A DNA stretch of 64,000 nucleotides from Owenia fusiformis (lineage: Eukaryota > Annelida > Polychaeta > Sabellida > Oweniidae), in the NCBI GenBank assembly GCA_903813345.2, contig CAIIXF020000009.1:15080347-15144346 (forward strand). Direction: 5' to 3'. This document shows, piece after piece, positions 14,701 to 26,078 of this stretch. The stretch's first letter is position 1; each line of letters begins with the position of its first letter. A model generated the notes under the pieces. It saw only the letters and a list, made by a program, of their open reading frames with translations. It had not been told where the DNA came from and searched no databases. A program made the position numbers and the translations under genes.

Positions 14701-17700
14701 CAGTGGCCCCGAAAGCTGCACTCGCTACGCGGCTACAGAGTTTCTGGATGTAAGCCCAGGACCATACATTCTGTGGTCCCGATAGCTGCACTGGCTTCGC
14801 GGCTACATAGGTTCTTGAGGTAAACCTAGGAGCATGCATGCGTTGGCTACACTAGCTGCACTGGCTTTGCAGCTACAGAGGTTCTGGATGTAAGCCCAGG
14901 ACCATACATACTGTGGCCCCGATAGTTACACTGGCTACGCGGCTACAGAGGGTCTTGAGGTACCTCTAGGACCATGCATGCGGTGGCTACGCTACCTACA
15001 CTGGCTTTGCGGCTACAGAGGTTCTGGATGTAAGCCTAGGACGAAACATACTGTGACCCCGATAGCTGCACTGGGTACGCGGCTACAGAGGCTCTTGAGG
15101 TAAACCTAGGAGCATGCATGCGTTGGCTACACTAGCTACACTGGCTATGCAGCTAGAGAGGTTCTCGAGGTAAGCCCAGGACCATACATACTGTGGCCCC
15201 GATAGCTGCACTGGGTACGTGGCTACAGAGGTTCTTGAGGTAAACCTAGGAGCATGCATGCGTTGGCTACGCTAGCTACACTAAATATGCAGCTAGAGAG
15301 GTTCTCGAGGTAAGCCCAGGACCATACATACTCTGGCCCCGATAGCTGCACTGGGTACGCGGCTATAGAGGTTCTTGAGGTAAACCTAGGAGCATGCATG
15401 CGTTGGCTACACTAGCTACACTCGCTATGCAGCTAGAGAGGTTCTCGAGGTAAGCCCAGGACCATACATACTGTGGCCCCGATAGCTGCACTGGGTACGC
15501 GGCTACAGAGGTTCTTGAGGTAAACCAAGGAGCATGCATGCGTTCGCTTACACTAGCTACACTGGCTACACTGGCTATGCAGCTAGAGAGGTTCTCGAGG
15601 TAAGCCAAGGAGCATACATTCGGTGGTCAAGATAGCTACACTGGCTACGCGGCTACAGAGGTTCTTGAGGTAAACCTAGGAGCGTGCATGCGTTGGCTAC
15701 ACTAGCTACACTCGCTATGCAGCTAGAGAGGTTCTCGAGGAAAGCCCAAGACCATACATACTGTGGCCCCGGTAGCTGCACTGGGTACGCGGCTACAGAG
15801 GTTCTTGAGGTAAACCAAGGAGCATGCATGCGTTGGCTACACTGGCTATGCAGCTAGATAGGTTCTCGAGGTAAGCCAAGGAGCATACATTCGGTGGTCA
15901 AGATAGCTACACTGGCTACGCGGCTACAGAGGTTCTTGAGGAAAACCTAGGAGCATGCATGCGTTGGCTACACTAGCTACACTGGCTATGCAGCTAGAGA
16001 GGTTCTCGAGGTAAGCCAAGGAGCATACATTCGGTGGTCACTATAGCTACACTGGCTACGCGGCTACAGAGGTACCCCCCTAGGAACATGCATGCGGTGG
16101 CTACGCTACCTTCACTGGCTTTGCGGCTACAGATGTTCTGGATGTAAGCCCGGGACCATACATACTGTGGCCCTGATAGCTACACTGGCTACGCGGCCAC
16201 AGAGGTAACCCTAGGAGCATGATGCATTGGCTACGCTAGCTACACTGGCTGTGCATCCAGAGAGGTCCTTGAGGTAAGCCCAGGAGCATACATCCGGTGG
16301 TCACGATAGCTACACTGGCTATGGGGCTACAGAGGTTCTTGAGGTAACCCTAGGAGCATGCATGCGTTGGCTACGCTAGCTACACTGACTATGCAGCTTG
16401 AGAGGTTCTGGAGTTAAGCCCAAGAGCATACATCCGGTGGTCACGATAGCAGGCTACGTGTCTACACAGGGTCTGGAGATATGTAAGAATATGCATGCGC
16501 TAGCTACGCTAACTACACTGGCTATGCAGCTAGAGAGGTTCTTGAGGTAATCCCAGGAGCATACATGCGGTGGTCATAATAGCTAAACAGGCTATGCGGC
16601 TACAGAGGTTCTTGATGTACCCCTGCAATGGCTACGCTACCTATACTGGCTTTGCGGCTACAGAGGTTCTGGAGATAAGCCCAGTACCCCTAAGACCATG
16701 CATGCGGTGGCTACGCTCTCTGCACTGGCTTTGCAGTTACAGAGGTTCTGGATGTAAGCCTAGGACGAAACATACTGTGAACCCGATTGCTGCACTGGGT
16801 ACGCGGCTACAGAGGCTCTTGAGGTAAACCTAGGAGCATGCATGCGTTGGCTACACTAGCTACACTGGCTATGCGGCTAGAGGTGTTCTCGAGGTAAGCC
16901 CAGGACCATACATACTGTGGCCCCGATAGCTGCACTGGGTACGTGGCTACAGAGGTTCTTGAGGTAAACCTAGGAGCATGCATGCGTTGGCTACACTAGC
17001 TACACTGGCTAATCAGCTAGAGAGGTTCTCGAGGTAAGCCAAGGAGCATACATTCGGTGGTCACGATAGCTACACTGGCTACGCGGCTACAGAGGTACCC
17101 CCCTAGGACCATGCATGCGGTGGCTACGCTACCTTCACTGGCTTTGCGGCTATAGATGTTCTGGATGTAAGCCCGGGACCATACATACTGTGGCCCCGAT
17201 AGCTGCAATGGGTACGCCGCTACAGAGGTTCTTGAGGTAAACCAAGGAGCATGCATGCGTTGGCTACACTAGCTACACTGGCTATGCAGCTAGAGAGGTC
17301 CTGGAGGTAAGCCAAGGAGCATACATCCGGTGGTCACGATAGCTACTCTGGCTACGTGGCTACAGAGGTTCTTGAGGTAACCCTAGGAGCATGCATGCGT
17401 TGGCTACGCTAGCTACACTGACAATGCAGCTTGAGAGGTTCTGGAGGTAAGCCCAAGAGCATACATCCGATGGTCACGATAGCTACACTGGCTACGCGGC
17501 TACAGAGGTTCTTGAGGTACCCCTAGGTGGCTATGCTAGCTGCACAGGCTACGTGTCTACACAGGGTCTGGAGGTAACTGTAAGAATATGCATGCGCTAG
17601 CTACGCTAACTACACTGGTTATGCAGCTAGAGAGGTTCTTGATGTAAGCCCCGGAGCATACATCAGGTGGTCACGATAGCTCCACTGGCTACGTGGCTAA

Positions 17701-17723
17701 AGATTTCTTGAGGTACCCCTAGG

Positions 17724-17860
17724 ACCATTATACATGTCATGATATAGGGAGAAAATCAAAAAACTCAAGGCCTGTGTTACATTTGCTAACTGTATATTGA
17801 ATGCTCTTACTATGCTAGAATATTTTCTCTCACTATATCTTGACACTGTTTTAAGGACCC
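17724..17860. repeat. AT-rich insert, copy 4
   Basis: This is the same segment with the short right junction of copy 2, at a distance of 8435 bp from that copy. Confidence 0.88.
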
Positions 17861-20800
17861 TGCATGCGCTAGCTACATTGGCTTTGCGGCTACAAATGTT
17901 CTGGATGTAAGCCCAGGACCATACATACTATGGCCCCGATAGCTGCACTGGGTACGTGGCTACAGAGGTTCTTGAGGTAAACATAGGAGCATGCATGCGT
18001 TGGCTACGCTAGCTACACTGGCTAGGCAGCTAGAGAGGTTCTGGAGGTAAGCCCAGTACCCCTTAGACCATGCATGCGGTGGCTACGCTATCTACACTGG
18101 CTTTACGGCTACAGAGGTTCTGGATATAAGCCCAGGACGATACATTCTGTGGCCCCGATAGCTGCACTGGCTACACAGCAACAGAGGTTCTTGAGGTACC
18201 CCTAGGACCATGCATGCGGTGGCTACGCTACCTACACTGGCTTTTCCGCTACAGATGTTCTAAATGTAAGCCCGGGACCATACATACTGTGGCCCCGATA
18301 GCTGCAATAAGTACGCTCCTACAGAGGTTCTTGAGGTAAACCTAGGAGCATGCATGCGTTGGCTACGCTAGCTACACTGGCTATGCAGCTAAAGAGGTTC
18401 TGGAGGTAAGCCCAGTACCCCTAAGACCATGCATGCGGTGGCTACGCTACCTACACTGGCTTTGCGGTTACAGAGGTTCTGGATGTAAAGCCCAGGACCA
18501 TACATACAGTGGCCCCGAAAGCTGCACTCGGTACGCGGCTACAGAGTTTCTGGATGTAAGCCCAGGACCATACATTCTGTGGTTCCGATAGCTGCACTGG
18601 CTTCGCGGTTACATAGGTTCTTGAGGTAAACCTAGGAGCATGCATGCGTTGGCTACACTAGTTACACTCGCTATGCAGCTACAGAGGTTCTGGATGTAAG
18701 CCCAGGACCATACATTCTGTGGTCCCGATAGCTGCACTGGCTTCGCGGCTACATAGGTTCTTGAGGTAAACCTAGGAGCATGCATGCGTTGGCTACACTA
18801 GCTACACTGGCTTTGCAGCTACAGAGGTTCTGGATGTAAGCCCAGGACCATACATACTGTGGCCCCGATAGTTACACTGGCTACGCGGCTACAGAGGGTC
18901 TTGAGGTACCTCTAGGACCATGCATGCGGTGGCTACGCTACCTACACTGGCTTTGCGGCTACAGAGGTTCTGGATGTAAGCCTAGGACGAAACATACTGC
19001 GACCCCGATAGCTGCACTGGGTACACGGCTACTGAGGCTCTTGAGGTAAACCTAGGAGCATGCATGCGTTGGCTACACTAGCTACACTGGCTATGCAGCT
19101 AGAGAGGTTCTCGAGGTAAGCCCAGGACCATACATACTGTGGCCCCGATAGCTGCACTGGGTACGTGGCTACAGAGGTTCTTGAGGTAAACCTAGGAGCC
19201 TGCATGCGTTGGCTACACTAGCTACACTGGCTATGCAGCTAGAGAGGTTCTCGAGGTAAGCCCAGGACCATACATACTGTGGCCCCGATAGCCGCACTGG
19301 GTACGTGGCTACAGAGGTTCTTGAGGTAAACCTAGGAGCATGCATGCGTTGGCTACGCTAGCTACACTGAATATGCAGCTAGAGAGGTTCTCGAGGTAAG
19401 CCCAGGACCATACATACTCTGGCCCCGATAGCTGCACTGGGTACGCGGCTATAGAGGTTCTTGAGGTAAACCTAGGAGCATGCATGCGTTGGCTACACTA
19501 GCTACACTCGCTATGCAGCTAGAGAGGTTCTCGAGGTAAGCCAAGGACCATGCATACTGTGGCCCCGATAGCTGCACTGGGTACGCGGCTACAGAGGTTC
19601 TTGAGGTAAACCAAGGAGCATGCATTCGTTCGCTTACACTAGCTACACTGGCTATGCAGCTAGAGAGGTTCTCGAGGTAAGCCAAGGAGCATACATTCGG
19701 TGGTCAAGATAGCTACACTGGCTACGCGGCTACAGAGGTTCTTGAGGTAAACCTAGGAGCATGCATGCGTTGGCTACACTAGCTACACTCGCTATGCAGC
19801 TAGAGAGGTTCTCGAGGAAAGCCAAAGACCATACATACTGTGGCCCCGATAGCTGCACTGGGAACGCGGCTACAGAGGTTCTTGAGGTAAACCAAGGAGC
19901 TTGCATGCGTTGGCTACACCAGCTACACTGGCTATGCAGCTAGAGAGGTTCTCGAGGTAAGCCAAGGAGCATACATTCGGTGGTCAAGATAGCTACACTG
20001 GCTACGCGGCTACAGAGGTTCTTGAGGTAAACCTAGGATCATGCATGCGTTGGCTACACTAGCTACACTCGCTATGCAGCTAGAGAGGTTCTCGAGGTAA
20101 GCCCAATACAATACATACTGGGGCCCCGATAGCTGCACTGGGTACGCGGCTACAGAGGTTCTTGAGGTAAACCAAGGAGCATGCATGCGTTGGCTACACT
20201 AGCTACACTGGCTATGCAGCTAGAGAGGTTCTCGACGTAAGCCAAGGAGCATACATTCGGTGGTCACGAATCTATAGCTACACTGGCTACGCGGCTACAG
20301 AGGTACCCCCCTAGGAACATGCATGCGGTGGCTACGCTACCTTCACTGGCTTTGCGGCTACAGATGTTCTGGATGTAAGCCCGGGACCATACATACTGTG
20401 GCCCTGATAGCTACACTGGCTACGCGGCCACAGAGGTAACCCTAGGAGCATGATGCGTTGGCTACGCTAGCTACACTGGCTGTGCATCCAGAGAGGTCCT
20501 GGAGGTAAGCCCAGGAGCATACATCCGTTGGTCACGATAGCTACACTGGCTATGGGGCTACAGAGGTTCTTGAGGTAACCCTAGGAGCATGCATGCGTTG
20601 GCTACGCTATCTACACTGACTATGCAGCTTGAGAGGTTCTGGAGGTAAGCCCAAGAGCATACATCCGGTGGTCACGATAGCTACACTGGCTACGCGGCTA
20701 CAGAGGTTCTTGAGGTACCCCTAGGTGGCTACGCTAGCTGCACAGGCTACGTGTCTACACAGGGTTTGGAGGTAACTGTAAGAATATGCATGTGCTAGCT

Positions 20801-20923
20801 ACGCTAACTACACTGGCTATGCAGCTAGAGAGGTTCTTGAGGTAAGCCCAGGAGCATACATCCGGTGGTCACGATAGCTCCACTGGCTACGTGGCTAAAG
20901 ATTTCTTGAGGTACCCCTAGGAC

Positions 20924-21005
20924 CATTATACATGTCAGTATATCCCAGGAGGATATATAGGGAGAAAATCAAAAAACTCAAGGCCTGTGTTACATTTGCT
21001 AACTG
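20924..21005. repeat. Partial AT-rich insert at the right edge of satellite block 1
   Basis: The satellite leads into the insert exactly as in the other copies (CCATTATACATGTCA, then GGGAGAAAATCAAAAAACTC, then ACATTTGCTAACTGT). Here there is a short extra stretch before GGGAG. After 21005 the sequence does not follow the insert but passes into unique DNA with a TGAATAGTGCCCAA motif, and no satellite returns until 27403. The array edge therefore falls inside this insert. Confidence 0.85.
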
Positions 21006-21229
21006 TGGCATTCTCGGTGAATAGTGCCCAAATTGAATGCCCAAGTTTTCTGTCATTCTAAGGGGTCTTTTTTAAAATAGGTTAAATATACTTATATATA
21101 GAACTAAAAATATTATGAGGTTATATATATATATGAAATATTTATTTCTTTATTCAGTATGTAACATCATGTTATTTAAATAAAAACACATAAAATCTGT
21201 CTTATGTTAACGTATTATTCCCAATATAT

Positions 21230-21500
21230 AACTCGGCGAATAGTGCCCAACCCATGTTAACTTCCCATTGAAAAATGTGGTTTTGGGCACTATTCGCCGA
21301 GTTATATAAGACACTAAACTGATCCTTCCCTATATATAACTCGGCGAATAGTGCCCAACCCATGTTAAATTGCCATTGAAAACACTCCTTTTGGGCACTA
21401 TTCGCCGAGTTAATATAAGACACTAAACTGATCCTTCCCTATATATAACTCGGCGAATAGTGCCCAAACTATGTTAACTTCCCATTGAAAAATGTGGTTT
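21230..21500. repeat. Tandem inverted-repeat (hairpin) units, 108-109 bp period
   Basis: Two complete units, at 21230-21303 and 21338-21411, each have a perfect 21-bp inverted repeat beginning AACTCGGCGAATAGTGCCCA. The arms enclose about 32 nt of variable loop. A third unit starts at 21447 and is cut by the N gap. The spacer AGACACTAAACTGATCC is shared between units. A decayed single arm (CTCGGTGAATAGTGCCCAA) lies at 21013-21031 next to the satellite edge. No coding is seen. This could be a tandem MITE or a hairpin-producing repeat. Confidence 0.85.
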
Positions 21501-22000
21501 NNNNNNNNNNNNNNNNNNNNNNNNNNNNNNNNNNNNNNNNNNNNNNNNNNNNNNNNNNNNNNNNNNNNNNNNNNNNNNNNNNNNNNNNNNNNNNNNNNNN
21601 NNNNNNNNNNNNNNNNNNNNNNNNNNNNNNNNNNNNNNNNNNNNNNNNNNNNNNNNNNNNNNNNNNNNNNNNNNNNNNNNNNNNNNNNNNNNNNNNNNNN
21701 NNNNNNNNNNNNNNNNNNNNNNNNNNNNNNNNNNNNNNNNNNNNNNNNNNNNNNNNNNNNNNNNNNNNNNNNNNNNNNNNNNNNNNNNNNNNNNNNNNNN
21801 NNNNNNNNNNNNNNNNNNNNNNNNNNNNNNNNNNNNNNNNNNNNNNNNNNNNNNNNNNNNNNNNNNNNNNNNNNNNNNNNNNNNNNNNNNNNNNNNNNNN
21901 NNNNNNNNNNNNNNNNNNNNNNNNNNNNNNNNNNNNNNNNNNNNNNNNNNNNNNNNNNNNNNNNNNNNNNNNNNNNNNNNNNNNNNNNNNNNNNNNNNNN
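21501..22000. other. Assembly gap (500 N)
   Basis: A run of exactly 500 N, which is typically a placeholder of unknown true size. It interrupts the hairpin-unit array, so the number of units is unknown. Confidence 0.99.
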
Positions 22001-22120
22001 TTATATGTACTAGAATAGGGCTATTCATCAGTTACGTGACTGTCGCCATATCAAAAATCAGGATTGTATGGTGCCATTAGAGAATTTTTCATGCATAACA
22101 TCCCATATAAAGTGGTGTAT

Positions 22121-22442
22121 TATCACGGTAGGGATTGTCATCACGTGACCTTCGCAACTGGTGGTGTCTGAACAAGGCGTAAGATTTTCTCGATTAAGCA
22201 AGAAAAACTACTTGGAAAGTAGTCCTCATGTTTTCGTGTGTTTTTAAATACATCTGCTTCTTTCCAATGTGTTAAACCGAAATCAACCTAGAATTGTGAT
22301 GTGTGCCTGTTATCACTGCCATCCATTGGTTGAATTTCCAACATTCACTGAACGATTTGCAAATCATGTGTGGGACAATCATCCTTATAACACCATCACC
22401 ATCAGTTGCGAAGGTCACGTGATGACAATCCCTACCGTGATA
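22121..22442. mobile_element. 322-bp MITE-like element with perfect 40-bp terminal inverted repeats
   Basis: Left arm 22121-22160 (TATCACGGTAGGGATTGTCA...) and right arm 22403-22442 are exact reverse complements over 40 bp. Each arm contains the palindrome TCACGTGA (a CACGTG E-box). TA dinucleotides lie close to both outer ends, which is compatible with a TA target as in Tc1/mariner-type MITEs, but the duplication is not clean. The interior has no transposase. A weak 65-codon frame inside it is not a gene. Confidence 0.8.
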
Positions 22443-22529
22443 TACATTACTGTATTAATTCATTGACTTTGCGTTCACGGTTACGTTGCGAAAAACATCG
22501 CTAGCTTAACCTCTCCAAAGTTTAAACGG

Positions 22530-22627
22530 ACCCTAAACGGTTCTTAGTACGTCAAATCCGTTCGTGCACAGTTGAAGTTTCGTTTTCGAGAACGTAGTGA
22601 GAACTAGTTTGGTGTGATAGTAGGGTA
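22530..22627. repeat. Short interspersed repeat, copy A
   Basis: The segment from GACCCTAAACGGTTCT to GTTTGGTGTGATAGTAGGGT matches 24415-24511 in the same orientation. The best-conserved part is GTAGTGAGAACTAGTTTGG. The ends are weakly inverted (ACCCTA and TAGGGT), so it may be a tiny MITE. Copy A lies outside the large transposon and copy B lies inside it. Confidence 0.7.
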
Positions 22628-22740
22628 AGAGGAGTCCCACTTATTTGTTTTTAAGATTTCAAGATTTTAACTGCAGGAATTTCAGGTAACGTCCATTCAG
22701 AGTTTATTTTTGCTAAACAGCTAAATGTAGGTCCGTGATC

Positions 22741-22750
22741 GTTGGAAACG
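22741..22750. repeat. Target-site duplication, left copy (GTTGGAAACG)
   Basis: The ten bases GTTGGAAACG directly precede the left end of the 3335-bp transposon. They recur exactly at 26086-26095 after its right end. Confidence 0.85.
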
Positions 22751-22756
22751 GGGTCA

Positions 22757-22861
22757 ACCCAGTTGTCCGAAACCCAGTTGTCCGAAACCCAGTTGTCCGA
22801 AACCCAGTTTTCCGAAACCCATTTTTCCGAAACCCAGTTCTCCGAAACCCAGTTCTCCGAA
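22757..22861 (+). repeat. 15-bp tandem repeat, left terminal array, 7 copies
   Basis: Units are ACCCAGTTGTCCGAA. The three outermost are uniform and the inner four vary at the GTTGTCC part (GTTTTCC, TTTTTCC, GTTCTCC). Confidence 0.9.
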
Positions 22862-23929
22862 AATTAAAAAATTAAATTTCTTAGTAACGAATCTTGTCGC
22901 AACCTCGCGAATCAGGACAGCATAACATTGGTATCACGTTGACATCGGTTAGCCCGGTCAATAATGGGTCCGAAAGTTCACGATCATATATATATTCTTA
23001 CTAGATTCTCGGCACATAGACTTATATGGACATTCTACAAATTTTGAACCGCATTGTCCAGCACGAATCGCACTCCTTCTTGGTGAAAATTCAAGACTGC
23101 CGCCAACATTTTAGACAATTATCACAGTCGAAGAGAATATTCTGGCGAAAGGAACATCTATCTCATTAGAATAACGTATGGACGTCCGTGACAATTATAT
23201 TCATTTGATGATTTTTTTCATTCCCTTTTCTCAATAAAATATGGTTAATTATGTTTTCCAATATCAATTGATATTATTTCTACCCTGAAAAATATCTAAA
23301 AAGAAGATTTTGGTTGTTCAGTACCACCCACTGTTAAGATTTCGTCCAAATTTTCGATAAATCAATAAAATATGCTCATTTCGTATAACTTAAGCTTATA
23401 TATGTGGCATATATACATATCAGATGTCTATCCTTTTTTCATCATAATATTAGAGGTTTGTATGTTTTAGTAGAAACGTATTCCTTTCCAAACATTTAGA
23501 TTTAAGAATTTCTCCCATTGGTGATATTGTTCAAAATCAAAACTGTGTTTTGCGATATATTGAACTGTTGAAGTAAGTGTGTAATAGTTTGTAGTAGAGC
23601 CAAGATTTGATTTGTATCATGTACGTACCCTGCATGAAAAAAATTCGTTTTTAGTGTGCCATAGATGTCAACCATTAACTATTGCAGAATCAAAAAAAGT
23701 TTTGTGAAAAATTAGGATAATGTTTAAAAATTATACACCGGACAATAAATAACTACTCAATGCAGACAGGGAGTTTTAATTGCCCAAAAACTGAGTATCA
23801 AAATGCATTTGTATCTCTTTAGTATCTTGCATGACTCGTTCATATGAATTCTTTATTTCTACCTCGTTCCCTATACATTCTGAGACAGTTCAACCTTTGC
23901 CCCACGTCCTGTTCGTCGTTAGTACATTG

Positions 23930-24375
23930 TCACTCGATATAATTGCCACGCGGTCCTAACTTCGACCGTTAATTTGAATTTTTGACGTACCGGATATTTG
24001 AAAATCAAGGATTACGCCGGTCTCATACTGCACCGTTTTTCTTCAAACTTGTTCCATTCAAAGCATGACAAAAATCTCTTTCTGATGGTACGTTATTATC
24101 TTAAACAGAGTTCCTACTTCCAGCGTAATTTTGGTCCCCAGCTGTAAGAAGGCCTTCTAACAGCTGGGGAGTGCGGACCAAAACGCTGCTAGAACGAGAG
24201 ACTCTTTACAATAAAGTAATGCACTGACAGAAGTGCAATTTTGTTTTGCTTTTAATGGTATAATGGAAGAAAAAAGGTGCAGTATCAGACTCGCAATCCT
24301 TGATTTTCAAGCATCTGGTAGGTCAAAAATTCCAATTAACGGTCGAAGACCGCGTGATTGCAGAAAGTGATGACC
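23930..24375. mobile_element. Fold-back element nested in the transposon
   Basis: Arms at 23947-24044 and 24268-24357 are inverted copies. The conserved tracts are CGCGGTC, TTCGACCGTTAATT, GAAAATCAAGGATT and ATACTGCACC. The centre at 24129-24184 is a further inverted repeat (TTTTGGTCC, CAGCTGT, AGAAGGCC and mirror), so the whole element folds on itself with mismatched middle parts. There is no coding. It appears to be a MITE or fold-back unit that inserted into the larger transposon. Confidence 0.7.
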
Positions 24376-24414
24376 ACGTGGAAATTTTGGAACTACCCTT
24401 TCGGGTAGGCAAGT

Positions 24415-24511
24415 AGACCCCAAACGGTTCTAAGTACTTCCAATCCGTCCATACAGTTTAAGCCCGTTCTCGAGAGCGTAGTGAGAACTAGTTTGGTGTG
24501 ATAATAGGGTC
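24415..24511. repeat. Short interspersed repeat, copy B
   Basis: This is the direct-orientation partner of 22530-22627, sharing AAACGGTTCT, AATCCGT and GTAGTGAGAACTAGTTTGG, and ending AATAGGGT. Confidence 0.7.
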
Positions 24512-24873
24512 AGATACGGAAAGTGTAAGCATGGACGACCTCCCACCGTCCAATGAATACAGTGGGTTCAGAATCAGAACGCGTTTCAGACGGCGTTCTG
24601 AAACAGCTCACTATAGCTTATTCCTTAAATTTTGGCCTGAATGCTTTGTACGTTGAGAGACGGGACGGGACACGACAAGTGTGACAGCGCCATTAGCATT
24701 AGGCGCACGATGGGCACATTTTAACTTGGTATGAGTAGGGGGTAATTTATGAGGATCAATAGGACTCAGTCGGATTCAAAATGCAATTTTTTATTTTATC
24801 ATTGGTTGCATTTTCTGTTCCTGAAGAATAACGTGGATTGCATATGTGTCCCCAATTATTGGAATTACACCCC

Positions 24874-25003
24874 AGTCACATTTCCAACGGCCACCGTGCG
24901 GTCTATCATTTCTGCGGCCAATAGCTTTTCCACGCTCGCCGTAGAAATTCTGCGATCTCATACTTTTGCAGTCACATTTCCCACGGCAGCCGCCCGGTGA
25001 ATT
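24874..25003. repeat. Partial tandem duplication of about 30 bp, 95 bp apart
   Basis: CAGTCACATTTCCAACGG with CCACCGTGCGGT near 24874 recurs as CAGTCACATTTCCCACGG with CAGCCGCCCGGT near 24970. The function is unknown. Confidence 0.5.
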
Positions 25004-25467
25004 TTAAATTTCTGTTGATAAATAATACTTTTTTCATTTTATTTACATCAGGGCAATTTATAAATGTTATTCATAGTGCTAGGATGTAATATCAAATGAA
25101 AAGTGATCGTGAAGCTAGTATTTAGCCTAATAAAAACTGTCGAAAGATGAAAATACAGGTGATACAGATCTTCAAATTATAAACAAAGTTAAATTATGAT
25201 ATTTTCATTGCAAAGTGGCGTTTACATATTAACATACATAGGGGTCTACAATTTTTAAACCAATTTTCTTTATGCCCCATGGGGCTTTTTGAGAGGGAAC
25301 AACATTTTTCCAATGTGTGATGGGCGTTCATAAAAGGGAAATAGTTTTCCCAAGCCAGTGGGCATTTATTGAGTAAAGTTGACGTGTACATCTTTTGAAA
25401 CCAAAAATTATTCTTCATTTAGGTACTCTGTTCGGGAAATAGAGATTAAATTCAAAAAGATGAAGTG

Positions 25468-25679
25468 AGTAAGCCTACATGGCGAAAATGAAACTTCTTG
25501 CGAATGGGAGAACATCCAATTTGATACGAGGACAGCCTGTCTTCGTTTCCAGTTAATCCCAAGTGATTACGTTTAGAATGTTTTGTTCTTTTACATTTTA
25601 CGATTTGATAAGAGGAGACAGAGACTAAGAAATTAAATGCGACGAAACATTTTGACAACGTAATATGTGTAGGCTTACT
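25468..25679. mobile_element. 212-bp MITE-like element with 12-bp inverted ends
   Basis: AGTAAGCCTACA at 25468-25479 and its reverse complement TGTAGGCTTACT at 25668-25679 bound the segment. Weak internal symmetry continues inward (GATACGAGGACAG and GATAAGAGGAGACAG in the same orientation). No clear target duplication is visible. Confidence 0.45.
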
Positions 25680-26002
25680 GTTTATTCTTAAAGTTTTATG
25701 CGTTAACTTATTTTATCGGTTTCAAAATGTTTCATTTTATTTTGCCTATATAAAATATATTGAATAAGATAAGATCAACTGTTCCGTAATATATATTGTG
25801 TTTTGATGACCTTTTTTAGAATCACAATGTAAAATAAATCCCCCGTTCCTGTCATTCTGGTAACGCCGTGTAATGGATGCAATTCAAAGTGAGAGAGAGA
25901 TCTATACATCAGAATGCGTCCATGCCATTGATTTTGCCAAATACATGACATGAAACTGGCTTGAGGTGCGTCCCCCTTTATCTGGTAAATTATGACTAAA
26001 TT

Positions 26003-26078
26003 TTTCGGACAACTGGGTTTCGGACAACTGGGTTTCGGACAACTGGGTTTCGGACAACTGGGTTTCGGACAACTGGGG
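26003..26078 (-). repeat. 15-bp tandem repeat, right terminal array, 5 copies inverted
   Basis: These are the same units as at 22757-22861 in reverse complement (TTCGGACAACTGGGT), all but uniform. A proline/cysteine-rich frame read through this array is an artefact of the repeat. Confidence 0.9.

Larger units (their letters stand above)
1..20923. repeat. Satellite array, block 1 (about 70-bp monomer, 140-bp dimer)
   Basis: This is continuous tandem repeat DNA. One dimer contains half A (GGCTACACTAGCTACACTGG, then GCTAGAGAGGTTCTCGAGG, then TAAGCCCAGGACCATACAT) and half B (GTGGCCCCGATAGCTGCACT, then GGCTACAGAGGTTCTTGAGG, then TAAACCTAGGAGCATGCATG). Successive copies of GGACCATAC near 62, 201, 332 and 472 are 139, 131 and 140 bp apart, so the dimer is the visible period and small deletions occur. 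The two halves align with each other, so the dimer arose from a monomer of about 70 bp. The block is far richer in GC than its flanks. Dimer variants are not shuffled but occur in long conserved strings repeated every 9.3-9.7 kb, for example 2019 and 11504, 3477 and 13163, 6023 and 15363. The block is open at the left end of the window. Minus-strand reading frames of 60-128 codons inside it come from chance lack of stops and are not genes. Confidence 0.97.

Noticed and set aside
1-20923. Pol III B-box-like GGTTCTTGAGG in every monomer
   Set aside because: It differs from the GGTTCRANNCC consensus at key positions and no A box lies at a fitting distance.
21474-22028. Long frames over the N gap, also 49920-50624
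   Set aside because: They consist almost entirely of N and contain no information.
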